Source: Epiperipatus broadwayi
Taxonomy: Eukaryota > Onychophora > Udeonychophora > Euonychophora > Peripatidae
DNA: 64,000 nt
Assembly (NCBI GenBank): GCA_028023455.1
Contig: JAQFVV010006474.1
Location: 124,001 to 188,000 of the forward strand
Direction: 5' to 3'
Shown here: positions 63,077 through 64,000 of the stretch, piece by piece
How positions within the stretch are numbered: position 1 is the stretch's first letter
Layout: every line of letters starts with the position of its first letter
The notes under the pieces: model-generated
Told to the model about the DNA's origin: nothing
What the model saw: only the letters and a program-made list of their open reading frames with translations
The model's database searches: none
Program-made: the position numbers and the translations under genes

Positions 63077-64000
63077 CAAGTTGGCTAGACTATTTTCTTT
63101 TATATGATAAAGCACCTCAAAAATTTGGATCCGCAAATATTTGGCCATTATGCTAACACCGTGGCATTTTATATTAGACCCTTCTTTTCAAAAAGCTCCA
63201 GCCTATAAACATATCTCATAAATTAAATAACTTTTGATATGTCGCTTAACGACTATATATATAATTTAGAGAAATAATTCCACATACGTTCGTCAAGCAA
63301 ATAAATCTTTATTAAAAATTATATTTTCTTATATATAGTAAACTTATGATAGCTTGGTCAGTTAATTAACCAACAATTATGTAACCCATTCTGGGAACAG
63401 TCAAGGTTGTATTTTTGTTTGTAATTCGGGTGAATCATTATAAATTGTACACTTTATAAATGTTCTAGATAAATTTAAATGTCGTTACGTCGCATCAAAA
63501 TTCTTCATAACTTATTTGTAAATACTTAAGCTCAAGTGCGAGTAAGCACAATATAATTTATTTGTAATACGAGGCTAATCACCATTTAATATAATTCAAA
63601 TGTATATCTTTATTTCTATTTGTTCGTTATTAAATATAATTTTAAAATTAAACATCTGATCATTGCTCATTCTTTAGTTAATTGATTTAGTTAAATTTTA
63701 AATCTCATGATTTGTGGAATGATGTAATATCCCATTAAAGTTAAGCATAAGTGTTTGTCTGTTTTAAAATGTATATACACATTTGTCTTGATTTTCTTCT
63801 GAGTCTCTTTGCTTCTCCGATGTGCGATGTCAGCCGGTGGTGAATTAAATATTCTAGTACAATCAGATTTGCTGCTCATAAGTAACTGAACCTGGAATCT
63901 GGGCATACAGGGCAGAGTTCATGATTATTCCTGCCATATGTATCTCACACATGACTGGACTCGAGGTACTTTTGCCTAGATGCTAGATCATGTTATGTGG
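63077..64000. other. No gene seen
   Basis: Mostly AT-rich. The end (63780-64000) is GC-richer, with a 71-codon minus-strand frame at 63691-63906 that I do not recognise. A gene or repeat may continue beyond the window. Confidence 0.4.

Overview
This window is AT-rich animal genomic DNA made almost entirely of repeats. No intact cellular gene can be shown. Several lines of evidence point to an animal. It holds decayed non-LTR retrotransposons with an AP-type endonuclease and reverse transcriptase. It holds Penelope-like elements with GIY-YIG endonucleases and a retroposed tRNA-derived sequence with a target-site duplication. It also holds a broken copy of a multi-copy protein family that I know from invertebrate genomes, plus TA and TAA microsatellites hundreds of bases long. 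The species cannot be read from the sequence. An invertebrate is likely, and a mollusc, arthropod or similar genome would fit.

Layout. 0.3-1.7 kb: three copies of a foldback MITE. 3.8-5.5 kb (minus): pseudogene of the multi-copy family. 6.6-13.1 kb (minus): a long decayed LINE with zinc-knuckle ORF1, endonuclease and RT. 14.2-18.0 kb: four MITE-type elements. 18.0-20.2 kb (plus) and 40.5-42.7 kb (minus): two copies of a ~2.1 kb LTR-like repeat with a conserved TATA box and AATAAA signal, one of which keeps a 91-codon ORF. 20.2-21.9, 29.9-30.4, 31.4-33.5 and 58.9-59.8 kb: four arrays of one ~400-bp repeat. Two of these arrays are head-to-head, and the third is a nearly perfect palindrome about 2 kb long. 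34.1-40.5 kb (plus): two Penelope-like copies in tandem. 42.7 and 60.3 kb: two copies of an unclassified repeat. 47.8-49.1 kb (minus): a second type of Penelope-like element with an intact YVDD motif. 50.85-53.5 kb (minus): an RTE-like LINE interrupted by a tRNA-derived insert. 53.9-54.5 kb (plus): a third fragment of the first Penelope type. 55.5-58.0 kb: a 5'-inverted (twin-primed) copy related to the 6.6-13.1 kb LINE. 61.8-63.3 kb: a GC-richer stretch with TATA box, splice-like signals and AATAAA that could be a small two-exon transcription unit; this is only a candidate.

The elements do not act as a pathway. What links them is position: nearly every element boundary lies on a TA or TAA tract, several TA tracts are flanked by perfect inverted repeats of unrelated sequence, and many repeats begin directly after (TA)n with TTGT. 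This suggests that TA microsatellites are preferred targets, are carried by the elements, or are fragile foldback sites where they recombine.
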